Shown piece after piece: positions 1 through 6,943 of a DNA stretch of 11,978 nucleotides. The stretch is from JAGQSZ01 sp049672765 (GTDB lineage: Bacteria; Actinomycetota; Acidimicrobiia; Acidimicrobiales; Microtrichaceae), in the NCBI GenBank assembly GCA_049672765.1, contig JBATWQ010000167.1, forward strand, positions 1 to 11,978. The letters run 5' to 3'. Position numbers and translations under genes: made by a program. Every line of letters starts with the position of its first letter. Positions within the stretch are counted from its first letter, which is position 1. Below the pieces are notes generated by a model. The model did no database searches. It was not told the origin of the DNA and was given only the letters and a program-made list of their open reading frames with translations.

Positions 1-14
1 ACACGGCGCTGTCT

Positions 15-29
15 GCCAACCCAGTTGGC
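15..29. repeat. Perfect 6-bp inverted repeat near window start
   Basis: GCCAAC (15-20) and GTTGGC (24-29) are perfect reverse complements separated by 3 nt. No T-run follows, so it is not a clear terminator. It could be the end of a transcript entering from the left or a protein-binding site ahead of the XRE gene. The direct repeat GATCGG lies just downstream. Functional meaning is inference only. Confidence 0.3.
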
Positions 30-53
30 GAGATCGGACGGATCGGCATGGAT

Positions 54-65
54 GGTTTGTAAACC
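54..65. promoter_or_regulatory. Short palindrome upstream of XRE regulator (possible operator)
   Basis: GGTTT and AAACC form a perfect 5-bp inverted repeat around a GT centre, 32 nt upstream of the ATG at 98. XRE-family repressors often bind short dyads next to their own gene, so autoregulation is conceivable. Only the dyad itself is seen; no clear -10 or -35 could be paired with it. Confidence 0.25.
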
Positions 66-97
66 TCGGTCGCCAGGTGTTCAGATCACGTTCGCAG

Positions 98-628
98 ATG
101 TTGTTCATATCGACGGGTGATGGCCCAGAACGTCAATGTTGCCTCAGCGGCAACGGGTCACCGGTGCTCGGTGACCGTCTCGCCAATCTCCGCAACGAAG
201 TCGGGTTCACCCAACAGGAATTGGCCGAGCGCATCGCAATATCGCGGGTCGCGCTGTCGAATCTTGAGTCTGGTCGGAGCATTCCGGGGGAGCGGACGGT
301 GGCGTTGCTGGCCGGGGTCTTCGGACTCGAGCCCCATGAACTGGTGGCCGGTACCGCGTATCCGGCGGCGAAAATGGACCGTCTGCCGCTAACAACCAAT
401 CGTTACAGCGAAGCCCAGATGCAGATTTCCCTGATGGATCGGGACCTCCAGTGGCTCTCCGAGGTCGACCAGCGACGTCGCGACCAGGTCATCAGGGCCT
501 GGACCAGGGACCTTTCAGAGCTCCGGGCAAGAACTCACGACGCACATGACCGGCAGCTCGTCACCGATGCCATCAAACGGTTGGCTCTGATGAGCCCCGG
601 GAGCGGCGGTACCGACGCTCAACCGTGA
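98..628 (+). CDS. XRE-family helix-turn-helix transcriptional regulator
   Basis: This is a probable DNA-binding regulator of 176 residues from the ATG at 98. The HTH_3/Xre fold is clear just after position 164: a helix with LGDRLANLR, then FTQQELAERIAISRVALSNL (scanning plus recognition helices), then a conserved RTVALLAGVFGLEPHELVAG end. The remaining ~95 residues are charged and helical, with no recognisable ligand domain, and probably serve for dimerisation. The start is uncertain. GTG 77, ATG 98 and GTG 164 are all in frame and none has a convincing Shine-Dalgarno sequence. Codons between 98 and 164 have weak G/C bias at third positions, so GTG 164, which begins right at the HTH, may be the true start. 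The gene stands alone and converges on the sugar reductase. Its target is unknown; a short dyad at 54-65 could be an operator. Confidence 0.85.
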   Translation: MLFISTGDGPERQCCLSGNGSPVLGDRLANLRNEVGFTQQELAERIAISRVALSNLESGRSIPGERTVALLAGVFGLEPHELVAGTAYPAAKMDRLPLTTNRYSEAQMQISLMDRDLQWLSEVDQRRRDQVIRAWTRDLSELRARTHDAHDRQLVTDAIKRLALMSPGSGGTDAQP

Positions 629-631
629 AGA

Positions 632-668
632 TCCGGGCCGGACGTCCAACAGTTGGGACCTGCCCGGA
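632..668. terminator. Candidate bidirectional terminator between convergent genes
   Basis: An imperfect hairpin fills the gap between the XRE stop and the SDR stop. The outer stem TCCGGGC (632-638) pairs with GCCCGGA (662-668). After a 5/2-nt internal loop, the inner stem GTCCAA (644-649) pairs with TTGGGAC (653-659) with one bulged G around a 3-nt CAG loop. No clear U-tract follows on either strand, so it may act as a roadblock or Rho-assisted terminator. Position between convergent genes supports the call. Just beyond it, TCTATTCG is duplicated at 684-691 and 693-700 across the SDR stop codon. Confidence 0.45.
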
Positions 669-693
669 GTTGATGACAGTCGGTCTATTCGCT

Positions 694-1605
694 CTATTCG
701 GTCTGGTCTGCGATGCGCCGGCGGTCTTCGAGCAGGTCACGCAAGGTGGTGTCCAGATCGATGGTCGGCGTCCAGCCGGTGTCTGCTCGCAACCGGCTGT
801 TGTCGCCGAGCAGCACGGGTATGTCAACCGGTCGGGCGAGTGCAGGGTCAACCTCGAGCTTCATGTCCACCGAGGCCATCGAGATCAGCTTCTCGGCCAG
901 GTCCTGGACAGCCGTAGCCGTACCCGAGCACACGTTGTAAACCTCGCCCGAACGTCCCGACCCGACCAGCAGCCGGTAGGCGCGGACCACGTCGCGAACA
1001 TCGGTGAAGTCCCGTCGGGGCGCCAGGTTTCCGACCAGGACCCTGCCCCCGCCGGACCTCTCGTTGTCGACCACACGCGAAGCGATCGCCGGAGCGACAA
1101 AGCGGTCGGTCTGGCCGGGGCCCAGATGGTTGAACGGTCGCGCCCGGACGACCTGTTGGGAATATCCGAGCCATGCCTGGAGCGCCACCGAATCCGCGGC
1201 GACCTTCGAGGCCGCGTACGGGCTGACCGGTCGCAGCGGCTGTTCCTCGGTGAGGGGAAGGTCCTCCGGTGAGACCTTGCCGTAGACGTCCGCTGAACCG
1301 ATGGTGAGCACGCGTTGTGTGTCGGTTTCGCGCGCGGCCCAGAGGATGTTCAGCGTGCCTTCTGCGTTGGCCCGGAAGGTCGCCTGCGGGGTCTGCCACG
1401 AACCTCCGACATCGCTGGCCCCAGCCAGGTGGTAGACCACCTCGGGTCGGGACTTCCGGAAAAAATCCAGCAGCGCAGCGGCATCTAGGACATCCAGACC
1501 GTCAATCGAGCGGTCAGTGGTGATTACATCGTCGCCCACCTCGTCCAGGTGGTTGACGAGGTGATGACCGACAAACCCTCCGGCACCGGTGATGAGTGCT
1601 TTCAC
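694..1605 (-). CDS. NAD(P)-dependent SDR nucleotide-sugar enzyme, GDP-6-deoxy-mannose reductase-like
   Basis: This is a 303-residue extended SDR protein. It has the Rossmann motif TGAGGFVG at residues 6-13, the catalytic Ser near 104 (GSADVYG), and YxxxK at Y130/K134. The stretch RPFNHLGPGQ near 156-165, RRDFTDVRD near 197-205 and a closing GDNSRLRADTGWTP motif match the GDP-4-dehydro-6-deoxy-D-mannose reductase (Rmd) branch better than GDP-mannose dehydratase or UDP-glucose epimerase. Such enzymes act in the cytoplasm on nucleotide sugars for surface glycans. The GTG at 1605 is preferred because the Rossmann motif normally sits at the very N-terminus. A GTG at 1647 would add 14 untypical residues and overlaps a possible -10 (TAGAGT, 1651-1646). 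The gene is divergent from the large glycosyltransferase at 1692, which suggests it supplies a sugar donor (inference). Exact substrate cannot be read from sequence. Confidence 0.85.
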   Translation of the reverse strand: MKALITGAGGFVGHHLVNHLDEVGDDVITTDRSIDGLDVLDAAALLDFFRKSRPEVVYHLAGASDVGGSWQTPQATFRANAEGTLNILWAARETDTQRVLTIGSADVYGKVSPEDLPLTEEQPLRPVSPYAASKVAADSVALQAWLGYSQQVVRARPFNHLGPGQTDRFVAPAIASRVVDNERSGGGRVLVGNLAPRRDFTDVRDVVRAYRLLVGSGRSGEVYNVCSGTATAVQDLAEKLISMASVDMKLEVDPALARPVDIPVLLGDNSRLRADTGWTPTIDLDTTLRDLLEDRRRIADQTE

Positions 1606-1645
1606 AGCGTGCCTGAACGGAAGGTCGTGGTACTCATCGACATCC

Positions 1646-1651
1646 ACTCTA
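1646..1651 (-). promoter_or_regulatory. Possible -10 element for the SDR gene
   Basis: Read on the minus strand, TAGAGT matches the actinobacterial TANNNT -10 pattern. Transcription would begin roughly 7 nt downstream, which gives a 5' leader of about 30 nt before GTG 1605 and argues against the upstream GTG at 1647. No convincing -35 was seen at the right spacing. Confidence 0.3.
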
Positions 1652-1691
1652 GGGCCGTCATCTGCGGTCGCGGGTCACTCGTCAATGGCGG

Positions 1692-4600
1692 TTGGCGGTA
1701 GAACGGTCGCGGTACGATCACAACTCACCCGATCTAAGGAACTCTGTCATCCAATCCGCTGATCACGACCCCGAGCGACCTCGTAGAGATGTCGGTGATC
1801 CGCTCATCCCGGGACCCGGGGACGCGTCGAAGTCGATCGTCGGATCTGCCGTTGACGAAGTGGACGAGACCGAACTCGACGCCAAATGGGGCCTCGACAC
1901 TCCCGACGCACTCGTCGGCTACGGGGCGCCTCCCGTCGTTGCCGTAGTCGTCGCCTCAAATCCGGGGGACTGGTTCGAGGACGCCATTGAGTCCCTCGCT
2001 GGATCCGGCTACGAGAACCTGTCCGTGCTGGTACTGGACAATGCCAGCAAAGAGGATCCGACCGCCCGGATCGCGTCGGTATTTCCCTCGGCGTTCGTCA
2101 AGCGGGTCGATACGGATCGTGGCTTCTCGGCAGCCGCGAACGAGGTCCTCCACGCGGTCGAGGGCGCTGCGTTCTACATGATCCTCCACGACGACGTGAT
2201 CCTCGAGCCCGGAGCGATCACCGAACTGGTGGCCGAGGCCTTCCGGTCGAACGCGGGCATCGTCGGGCCGAAACTCCTCAACTGGGACCAACCCGGCGAG
2301 ATCCTCTCGGTCGGACTGAACGTCGACCCGTATGGCTTCTCGTCGTCCATCTCGGAACCAGGTGAGCTGGACCAACAGCAACACGACATTCCCCGCGAGG
2401 TCTTCGCCGTTTCGAACGCGGCGATGCTGATCCGTGCCGACCTCTTCGACAGTCTCGGCGGCTTCAACGAGGACATCCCGTTTTTCGGCGAGGACGTGGA
2501 CCTGTGCTGGAGGGCCCATGCCGCCGGAGCGACGGTCACACTGTGTCCGAACGCCACTGCGCTTCACCGCGGCCGTTTCGACGAGCGCCGCGACGTCGGT
2601 AACCGGCAGCGACTGGAGTTGCGCCACGAGGCCCGCAACATGCTGAGCAACTACGAACTCCTCCGCTTGCTCTGGGTCGTTCCAGTGGCTTTCGCCTTGT
2701 CGGTGGTGGACCTCATCGGGTCGCTCGTGATGGGTCGGTTCCAACGAGCGGGTGACATCGCCGGAGCGTGGTTCTGGAACATCGGTCACGTCGGGTCCCT
2801 GATGAAGTCGAGGTCCCGGGCCAAACGGACACGTCGGGCACGTGATCGTGACTATCTGCCCCTGATGCGACAGGGCAGTTCACGCCTGAAGAGCCTCGTG
2901 CGGGTTGCCGAGGGCGAGAATCGACTGCAGGTACTCGCCCAGACCGGACGCGGTTATCTGCGTGACGCTGCCTCGCGTTCGCGGCGAGGCGGTCTCGTGG
3001 TGTTGGTAGTGGGCATCGTGGTGATGCTCTATGGGGCGCGCAATCTGATCTTCGGGCCACTTCCCACGTTGAGAGAGTTCAGCGGAGTCGGGTCGAGTGG
3101 CGGCAGGTTGCTCTCGGAGTGGTTCACGGGCTGGCGTGAATCCGGTCTGGGTGAACCTGGGGTCGCTCCGGGGATCATCCCCGCCCTGGGTGCGATCGGG
3201 ACGGTCCTGCTGGGGTCGGTCGGTCTTGCAAGACGCCTGCTGATCCTGTTGCCCCTGGTCGTCGGCGGAGTGGGCGCCTGGAAGCTGTTCAGCCGTTCGG
3301 ATTCGACCGCGGGCCGCGCAGCGATGCTTGCCTCGTACGGGCTCAACCCGCTCGTGCTGAACGCGATGGCCGAAGGGCGCCTTCAGGCGTTAACGGTCTA
3401 TGCGGCAGCTCCCTGGCTGCTTCGACGAGTCGCAGGCTCCGCCAACGTCGAGCCGTTCGTTGACCCTGATGCCCGCACCCCGGATCGGCTGAGACTTCTC
3501 GGCGGCACGGCAATTCTGCTCGCCGCGGTCGGTTCGATATCGCTACTGGGCGCAGGAATTCTGGTGCTGATGGTGCTCCTGTTCGCAGCCGTTGTGGCAA
3601 TGCTGCACGACCGTCGTAGCGGGATGAGGATGGCGATGACGGTCGTGGCCTCGGCCGTTCTCTCCCTTCCGGTGCTGGCACCCTGGATCGTGGCGGCGGT
3701 CCGCCACGGCGACCTAGCGTCGCTCACCGGACTCTGGAACACGTCGACCGCCGTACCGTCGGCGCAACAGATAATCACCGGGTCGACCGGAGCCGTGACC
3801 ACCGGGATTCTCGGCTGGGGCCTCCTGATCGGAGCTTCGTTCGGGCTGTTCGCGGGAAGGAAGTGGCGCTTCAACTGGGCTCTGGGTGGCTGGTTGATGG
3901 GACTCGTCTCGTGGCTCGTTGCGATCGTCCTGGCAAGATCCGGCGACGTGGGCGGGGCAGGGCTCGAGTTGATGGCGATGCCCGCAGTGCTCGGCATGGC
4001 CATGGCCATCGCAATGGGTGTCTTCGCCTTCGACAACGACGTCCTGGGGTCTGACTTCGGACTTGAACAACTCCTCTCCGGAGTCGCCGTTGCGGCTTTT
4101 GTGATCGGTCTGATTCCTGTGGGAATCGCCTCGACCGACGGGCGATGGTTCCAGCCAGAACGGGACTTCCACTCGGCGCTTTCGGCCGTCGACCACGGGC
4201 GAGACTTCCGAACGGTGTGGATCGGGGATCCGGACGTACTCCCGCTGGCCGGCTGGAATCTGGACGGCAAGGGGCTCGTTGCGGGAGTCAGCGTTGGTCT
4301 GGACCCAACCATCACCTCCCGCTTCCGACTCGACGGCGGGGCGGGGGCCGACGCATTGACCAGGTCGCTCAACGCCGCATTGCACGGTGAGACGAATCGA
4401 CTTGGAAGGCTGCTGGGTCCGATGGGGATCCGCTATGTGGTGGTCGCCGACCGGGCCGCCCCGCTTCCGGATTCCAAGAGCCAGGTCCCTATGCCCGAGG
4501 ACCTGCTCAGCGCCCTCGACCAGCAACTCGACATGCGCTCGATCAGCGTCAACCCGGGGCTAGCGCTCTACGCCATCGACAAGCCGTGGCCGTTGCGCTC

Positions 4601-5318
4601 CGATGCGACCACCGAAGTCGGCGCCGCGAACGCGCCCAGAACGTTCGCCGAACTCATAGCTGTCGACCTGCCGGTCCCTTCGGCAGTGCTCGGTTCCCGG
4701 GTGGGAACGAAGTTCTCCGGAGACCTGACGGGGGACAGAGTCATTGCTCAGGCAACGACTGCCGATCCCGGCTGGAAGCTGAAGGTGAATGGCAAGGACC
4801 AGAGCCGCAGTGATATCTGGGGATGGTCCCAGACCTTCGAGACCGGAAATGGTGGAGCGTCCACTCTGAGCTATTCACCTCCGCTGTCGACCCGCCTTCT
4901 GCAGCTGATCCAGATCCTGGGGCTCCTGGCCCTGTTGTATCTGGGGCTGTTCAAGGGGGCCAAGTCGATCAAGGGCCTCACCAGGCGGTCGCGTGGCGAA
5001 GTCGGTGATGCTGGTTCAGGTGCCGGAACCGACGCCGACTCCATGGTCGTGACCGTTGGGCCCGTGGGTCTGGTCGAATCCCGAACAACCGCCGAGACAG
5101 CCGGCGAAGCTACCGGCGAACTGACCGGTGAAGCTCCCGGCGAATCGGCCGAGGGAGCGATCACCGAACCCTCTGTTGGCCCGTCGGCAGAGCCTCTCTC
5201 GGGCTTTTCCGAAGGGCGAGTTGACGACGCGCCAGCGCAATCTCATGCGGCCACCTCCGAGGAATCAGTCGCTGACTCCACTGGATCGTCGGGCGAAATA
5301 GACGGGAGTGAGTTGTGA
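1692..5318 (+). CDS. GT2 glycosyltransferase fused to large polytopic membrane protein
   Basis: This protein has 1208 residues if TTG 1692 is used. A family-2 glycosyltransferase domain spans about 80-310: PPVVAVVV at its start, LVLDNAS, the HDD motif at 166-168 for nucleotide-sugar/metal binding, and GEDVDLCWR with acidic residues at 267-270 as likely catalytic/acceptor motif. Hydrophobic segments near 325-347 follow, then a basic cytoplasmic linker (370-432), a multi-helix membrane region (about 435-815), an extracytoplasmic-looking domain (about 820-1065, with MGIRYVVV and DPGWKLKVNG as in AftD/YfhO-type proteins), a final helix (1066-1088) and an acidic Gly/Glu/Ser-rich tail. It probably builds or exports a surface polysaccharide; acceptor and sugar are unknown. 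The start is ambiguous: only TTG 1692 and GTG 1860 are usable in-frame starts before the GT domain. It overlaps the next gene by 4 nt. Confidence 0.88.
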   Translation: MAVERSRYDHNSPDLRNSVIQSADHDPERPRRDVGDPLIPGPGDASKSIVGSAVDEVDETELDAKWGLDTPDALVGYGAPPVVAVVVASNPGDWFEDAIESLAGSGYENLSVLVLDNASKEDPTARIASVFPSAFVKRVDTDRGFSAAANEVLHAVEGAAFYMILHDDVILEPGAITELVAEAFRSNAGIVGPKLLNWDQPGEILSVGLNVDPYGFSSSISEPGELDQQQHDIPREVFAVSNAAMLIRADLFDSLGGFNEDIPFFGEDVDLCWRAHAAGATVTLCPNATALHRGRFDERRDVGNRQRLELRHEARNMLSNYELLRLLWVVPVAFALSVVDLIGSLVMGRFQRAGDIAGAWFWNIGHVGSLMKSRSRAKRTRRARDRDYLPLMRQGSSRLKSLVRVAEGENRLQVLAQTGRGYLRDAASRSRRGGLVVLVVGIVVMLYGARNLIFGPLPTLREFSGVGSSGGRLLSEWFTGWRESGLGEPGVAPGIIPALGAIGTVLLGSVGLARRLLILLPLVVGGVGAWKLFSRSDSTAGRAAMLASYGLNPLVLNAMAEGRLQALTVYAAAPWLLRRVAGSANVEPFVDPDARTPDRLRLLGGTAILLAAVGSISLLGAGILVLMVLLFAAVVAMLHDRRSGMRMAMTVVASAVLSLPVLAPWIVAAVRHGDLASLTGLWNTSTAVPSAQQIITGSTGAVTTGILGWGLLIGASFGLFAGRKWRFNWALGGWLMGLVSWLVAIVLARSGDVGGAGLELMAMPAVLGMAMAIAMGVFAFDNDVLGSDFGLEQLLSGVAVAAFVIGLIPVGIASTDGRWFQPERDFHSALSAVDHGRDFRTVWIGDPDVLPLAGWNLDGKGLVAGVSVGLDPTITSRFRLDGGAGADALTRSLNAALHGETNRLGRLLGPMGIRYVVVADRAAPLPDSKSQVPMPEDLLSALDQQLDMRSISVNPGLALYAIDKPWPLRSDATTEVGAANAPRTFAELIAVDLPVPSAVLGSRVGTKFSGDLTGDRVIAQATTADPGWKLKVNGKDQSRSDIWGWSQTFETGNGGASTLSYSPPLSTRLLQLIQILGLLALLYLGLFKGAKSIKGLTRRSRGEVGDAGSGAGTDADSMVVTVGPVGLVESRTTAETAGEATGELTGEAPGESAEGAITEPSVGPSAEPLSGFSEGRVDDAPAQSHAATSEESVADSTGSSGEIDGSEL
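1713..1718 (+). promoter_or_regulatory. Candidate -10 element (TACGAT) near GT2 start
   Basis: TACGAT fits the TANNNT -10 consensus well, in the divergent region between the SDR gene and the glycosyltransferase. TTGGCG at 1692-1697 is a possible -35 but the spacer is only 15 nt. If this promoter is used, transcripts begin near 1725 and exclude TTG 1692. An AAGGA motif follows at 1736-1740. Confidence 0.35.
5101..5144 (+). repeat. 12-bp tandem repeat in C-terminal tail of the glycosyltransferase
   Basis: The octamer CCGGCGAA (CCGGTGAA in the third copy) recurs at 5101, 5113, 5125 and 5137, an exact 12-bp period with variable last four bases. It encodes a Gly-Glu-x-(Thr/Pro/Ala) repeat in the disordered acidic tail. 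The period is a multiple of three, so copy-number change would keep the frame. Confidence 0.8.
5304..5308 (+). promoter_or_regulatory. Ribosome binding site for the DUF5719 gene
   Basis: GGGAG lies 6 nt upstream of GTG 5315, inside the last codons of the glycosyltransferase gene. With the GTGA stop/start overlap it supports translational coupling and fixes the start at 5315. Confidence 0.7.
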
Positions 5319-6802
5319 AGACGGCTCGACTGGGCGTGATCACGGCTGTCGTCGTCATCATGGTGGCCCTGACCTCGTGGTGGCAAGGAGCGCCCGCCGA
5401 GGGTCGGAAGGTGTCCCTGGACGCGTCCGTTCCGGCCGTCGGACGGACAGACGCGCTGTCGTCCACCTGGTTCTGCAGCGCCGGAGGATTCTCATCGGAT
5501 CCGGCACCCCAGAACCTCATCCGCCTGACCAACTCCTCGGCAGAACCGGCGGACGTTCGCCTGAGCGCGTTCAACGTCAAGGGCGAAGCGGGTCAGCAGG
5601 TCGTCGAGGTGCCGGGCAGGTCCGTCCACACCGTCGATGTGGCGAAGACCTTCAAGGGGAATGGACTCTCCGTCATGGCCGAATCCTCCGAGGGCAGCCT
5701 GACGGTCGAGAACACGTTGGTTCTGGGCGACATGGCGGATTCCGTTCCGTGCGCGACGCATTCCTCGAGCGCCTGGTATTTCCCGTCGCAGAGCACCGTC
5801 AAGGGTGCGAAGGCCCAGCTGATCTTGTTCAACCCGTTCTCGGCCGACGCCGGAGTGGTGATCACCGCTGCGGTCCCCGAGGTCCGCTCGCCGGCCGAGT
5901 GGAACGGCGTCGTCGTCCCGGCGGGCAGCACCAAGGTCATCGACCTGAGCGAACAGTTCGAGAGGCGCGAGCAGTTCTCAGTCTCGGTGCATCTCAAGTC
6001 GGGGCGGATACTGGCCGAGACCGCGCAGGTCTTCGCACTGGACGCGACCGACAAGAGTCCTGCGGTGCACGGCCTGCGGCTACAGCCCGGCATCGCCGTG
6101 GCGCGAGAGGTCTGGACGTTTGCCGGAGGGTTCCGCGACCCCGGAGCGACCGAGAAGATCGTCCTGCAGAACCCGAGCAACGACCCGACAACCGTGTCGG
6201 TCCAGGTCGTTCCCTATGGGGCGGGGGAGATGCCACCCGAGCCGTTCGAGGTCGATGTGCCTGGCGGTAGGTACGCGGTTCTCGACCTGACGGGCGAGGG
6301 TCGGATTCCTGACGTGGGGTTCCACTCGATCCGGGTGCAGGCACAGGACGGACACCGTGTGGTCGCCGTCCGGACATCCGGCATTTCGGCCGCTCCAACC
6401 GCCCCGCCAGAAGGAACCACGGGCGGGACCAGACCATCACTGGACAGGGGCGCGACGACAAGCGTCGGGTCAACCTTCGATTCGAGACGCTGGCTCATCC
6501 CAGCAGTCCCAACCGGCCCCGGAAACCAGCCGATCGCCTTCGTCAACAACCCCCACGCAGGGATCGTCAGGGTCACAGTCACCGCAACCACCGACGGCGG
6601 CGAGGCCGTTGAGGTGGTTCGCGAAGCCGAGGTCGGTGCTGGAGATGGACTCGCCATAGGGCTGTCACCCAAACCCCTCGCCGGAGCAGGACTGAGGTAC
6701 TACACCATTGTGGCGAGCGAACCGGTTGCAGTGGAACGCCTCGTGACGTTCCCAGCGGCCAAGGACTTCTCCCTGGGGCCCGCTCTACCCATCGGGTCCT
6801 GA
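5315..6802 (+). CDS. DUF5719 family membrane-anchored extracytoplasmic protein
   Basis: This 495-residue protein has a short basic N-terminus and a hydrophobic segment at about 6-23, a signal anchor or uncleaved signal peptide (no lipobox). The rest is predicted to be outside the membrane. It resembles the actinobacterial DUF5719 family, whose function is unknown. Four related modules can be aligned, beginning at W52, W154, W267 and W393. Each has a Trp-aromatic start, a beta-strand ending in an N-P or T-N turn, a Val-rich strand, a VxVPxGxxxxxDL-like strand and a closing strand such as LTVENTLVL or VAVERLVTF, consistent with repeated beta-sandwich domains. The only two cysteines seen, C54 and C146, could form a disulfide. 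The GTG start overlaps the stop of the glycosyltransferase, so the two products are probably made together and may act in the same surface-glycan process (inference). Confidence 0.8.
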   Translation: MKTARLGVITAVVVIMVALTSWWQGAPAEGRKVSLDASVPAVGRTDALSSTWFCSAGGFSSDPAPQNLIRLTNSSAEPADVRLSAFNVKGEAGQQVVEVPGRSVHTVDVAKTFKGNGLSVMAESSEGSLTVENTLVLGDMADSVPCATHSSSAWYFPSQSTVKGAKAQLILFNPFSADAGVVITAAVPEVRSPAEWNGVVVPAGSTKVIDLSEQFERREQFSVSVHLKSGRILAETAQVFALDATDKSPAVHGLRLQPGIAVAREVWTFAGGFRDPGATEKIVLQNPSNDPTTVSVQVVPYGAGEMPPEPFEVDVPGGRYAVLDLTGEGRIPDVGFHSIRVQAQDGHRVVAVRTSGISAAPTAPPEGTTGGTRPSLDRGATTSVGSTFDSRRWLIPAVPTGPGNQPIAFVNNPHAGIVRVTVTATTDGGEAVEVVREAEVGAGDGLAIGLSPKPLAGAGLRYYTIVASEPVAVERLVTFPAAKDFSLGPALPIGS

Positions 6803-6842
6803 CCCGGCAGAACCCAAACCTCGAACTCGGCCGGGACCCCAA

Positions 6843-6868
6843 CCTGACCTGGCTAGGCCTGACCTGGC
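6843..6868. repeat. 11-bp direct repeat with 15-bp period
   Basis: CCTGACCTGGC occurs exactly at 6843-6853 and again at 6858-6868, separated by TAGG. It lies in the 141-nt gap between the DUF5719 gene and the thioredoxin-like gene. A binding site for a dimeric regulator is possible; a chance duplication is equally possible. Confidence 0.45.
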
Positions 6869-6887
6869 CGCAACTCGTCTGGTCCGG

Positions 6888-6908
6888 TCCACCACCCATG
6901 CTGGTGGG
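6888..6908. terminator. Hairpin between DUF5719 and thioredoxin-like genes
   Basis: CCACCA (6889-6894) pairs perfectly with TGGTGG (6902-6907) around a 7-nt loop, with a possible U-G closing pair outside. It may terminate the glycosyltransferase-DUF5719 transcript. No U-tract follows, and it lies about 36 nt before the next start codon, so it could also be a leader structure. Confidence 0.3.
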
Positions 6909-6943
6909 CTCGACTGTTGGCCCCGGGCCGTGTGGGGCACACT

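Noticed and set aside
625..1272. 215-codon plus-strand frame opposite the SDR gene
   Set aside because: The reverse strand carries YxxxK, RPFNHLGPGQ and RRDFTDVRD motifs; this frame shows no family signature.
1956..2789. 277-codon minus-strand frame opposite the GT2 domain
   Set aside because: Covers the coding strand of the conserved HDD and GEDVDLCWR motifs and has no recognisable domain.
3398..4372. Long open frame (324 codons) on the minus strand inside the glycosyltransferase gene
   Set aside because: Ser/Pro/Arg-rich composition without domains, fully opposite a gene with clear membrane and enzyme motifs; a typical high-GC shadow frame.
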